The position numbers and the translations under genes are program-made. The notes under the pieces are model-generated. The model was given only the letters and a program-made list of their open reading frames with translations, made no database searches and was not told the origin of the DNA. From contig NZ_JAEMEF010000005.1 of NCBI RefSeq assembly GCF_016785945.1, positions 178,064 through 242,063 on the forward strand: 64,000 nt of DNA. The letters are read 5' to 3'. Source of the stretch: Olleya sediminilitoris (lineage in GTDB: Bacteria > Bacteroidota > Bacteroidia > Flavobacteriales > Flavobacteriaceae). Positions within the stretch are counted from its first letter, which is position 1, and each line of letters opens with the position of its first letter. Shown piece by piece: positions 63,675 through 64,000 of the stretch.

Positions 63675-63704
63675 TTGGTAGAATGGAAAAGGGTTGTATA
63701 TTTG
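63675..63704 (+). promoter_or_regulatory. Strong promoter P1, probably of an rRNA operon
   Basis: TTG 63675-63677, 19-bp spacer, TATATTTG 63697-63704 followed by CACCCC. Full consensus. Confidence 0.75.
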
Positions 63705-63812
63705 CACCCCGAAAACGACGTAACCTTTTAAAAGTTATTAGTTTTAGGAAAACGTTCTAAAAGTAGTTATTGAGAGTTTTAAAATAAAAAAAAATATTTT
63801 TTCATTTAAAGC

Positions 63813-63843
63813 TTGTGGGATTGAAAAAAGCGAATTATATTTG
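63813..63843 (+). promoter_or_regulatory. Strong promoter P2, probably of an rRNA operon
   Basis: TTG 63813-63815, 20-bp spacer, TATATTTG 63836-63843 followed by CACCCG, the same discriminator as P1. Tandem consensus promoters with a long AT-rich leader are typical of rRNA operons in this family. Confidence 0.75.
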
Positions 63844-63913
63844 CACCCGCTTAAGGAAATAACATCTTAAGAGATACAGAAAAGTTCATAAACATATTGA
63901 ATTGACAGCGTAA

Positions 63914-63939
63914 GAATTAAATTGGAAACGATTTAATTC
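63914..63939 (+). other. Leader hairpin after P2
   Basis: GAATTAAAT-TGGAAACG-ATTTAATTC, perfect 9-bp arms, in the transcribed leader. It may belong to the processing or antitermination region of an rRNA transcript that continues past the window; no rRNA sequence itself is reached. Confidence 0.5.
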
Positions 63940-64000
63940 AAACAAGAGAATAAACCATTTTGAGTATTTTTAAACAACTTTAATTGTTAAGCATATTAGT

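Noticed and set aside
1..64000. Prophage, genomic island or defence system
   Set aside because: No integrase, transposase, phage structural gene, restriction or CRISPR gene was seen, and gene content is mostly housekeeping.

Overview
The window reads as chromosomal DNA of a marine-type member of the Flavobacteriaceae (Bacteroidota). The evidence is the AT-rich composition, promoters of the Bacteroidota type (TTG, about 20 bp, TAnnTTTG), the many lipoproteins with acidic stretches after the lipobox (CSSDDD, CNSDDDDD), a GldL-like membrane protein, a split transketolase and a zeaxanthin-type carotenoid operon. No integrase, transposase, phage gene or CRISPR array was seen. The only dispersed element is a short structured intergenic repeat present three times.

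Region by region. 1-2.9 kb: two lipoproteins and peptidase T on the minus strand. 3.1-5.65 kb: pyrD, a LysE exporter and an HMG-CoA-lyase-like gene. 5.7-16.4 kb: the most distinctive part, two facing gene sets that look like a metal (probably iron) acquisition locus. The plus-strand set is a DUF4856 lipoprotein, an imelysin lipoprotein, a full-length vitamin-K-dependent gamma-carboxylase-like membrane protein and a TonB-dependent receptor. The minus-strand set is an imelysin with the GxHxxE motif, a di-haem cytochrome-like lipoprotein and another imelysin. Both promoters carry related ATTTAG-N-CTAAAT palindromes, one upstream of the -33 element and one in the 5' leader. A small eight-cysteine protein lies between the sets. 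16.5-24.5 kb: guaB, a GH3-family enzyme, a small zinc peptidase, an aldo/keto reductase, a large PLP enzyme and small unknowns. 24.8-31.3 kb: a SurA-like periplasmic chaperone cluster, a MoxR ATPase, the GldL-like mini-protein and an acyltransferase. 31.5-37 kb: two different aconitases in tandem.

37-43.5 kb: an RskA-like lipoprotein, a TlpA-like thioredoxin, then the crtI-crtB-crtZ-crtY operon led by a MerR/CarH-type regulator that keeps the B12-binding residues. 43.6-47 kb: two identical tRNA-Lys genes, aroK, a phosphoribosyltransferase, an Hsp15-like protein, an FKBP-like lipoprotein and an outer-membrane barrel. 47.2-56.2 kb: split transketolase, tgt, an LptF/G permease, an EamA transporter, accA, dnaB and an AI-2E family permease. 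56.3-59.9 kb: a conserved exported protein, an EF-hand protein next to a membrane class III cyclase, and a HAD phosphatase. 60-63.3 kb: the classical thrS-infC-rpmI-rplT operon, with infC apparently starting at AUA. 63.6-64 kb: two strong tandem promoters and a leader, very probably of an rRNA operon whose genes lie beyond the window.

The best candidate for an undescribed system is the 5.7-16.4 kb locus: a carboxylase that keeps the two known catalytic residues of the animal enzyme, placed between surface metal-binding lipoproteins and a TonB receptor. Its function is inferred, not shown.
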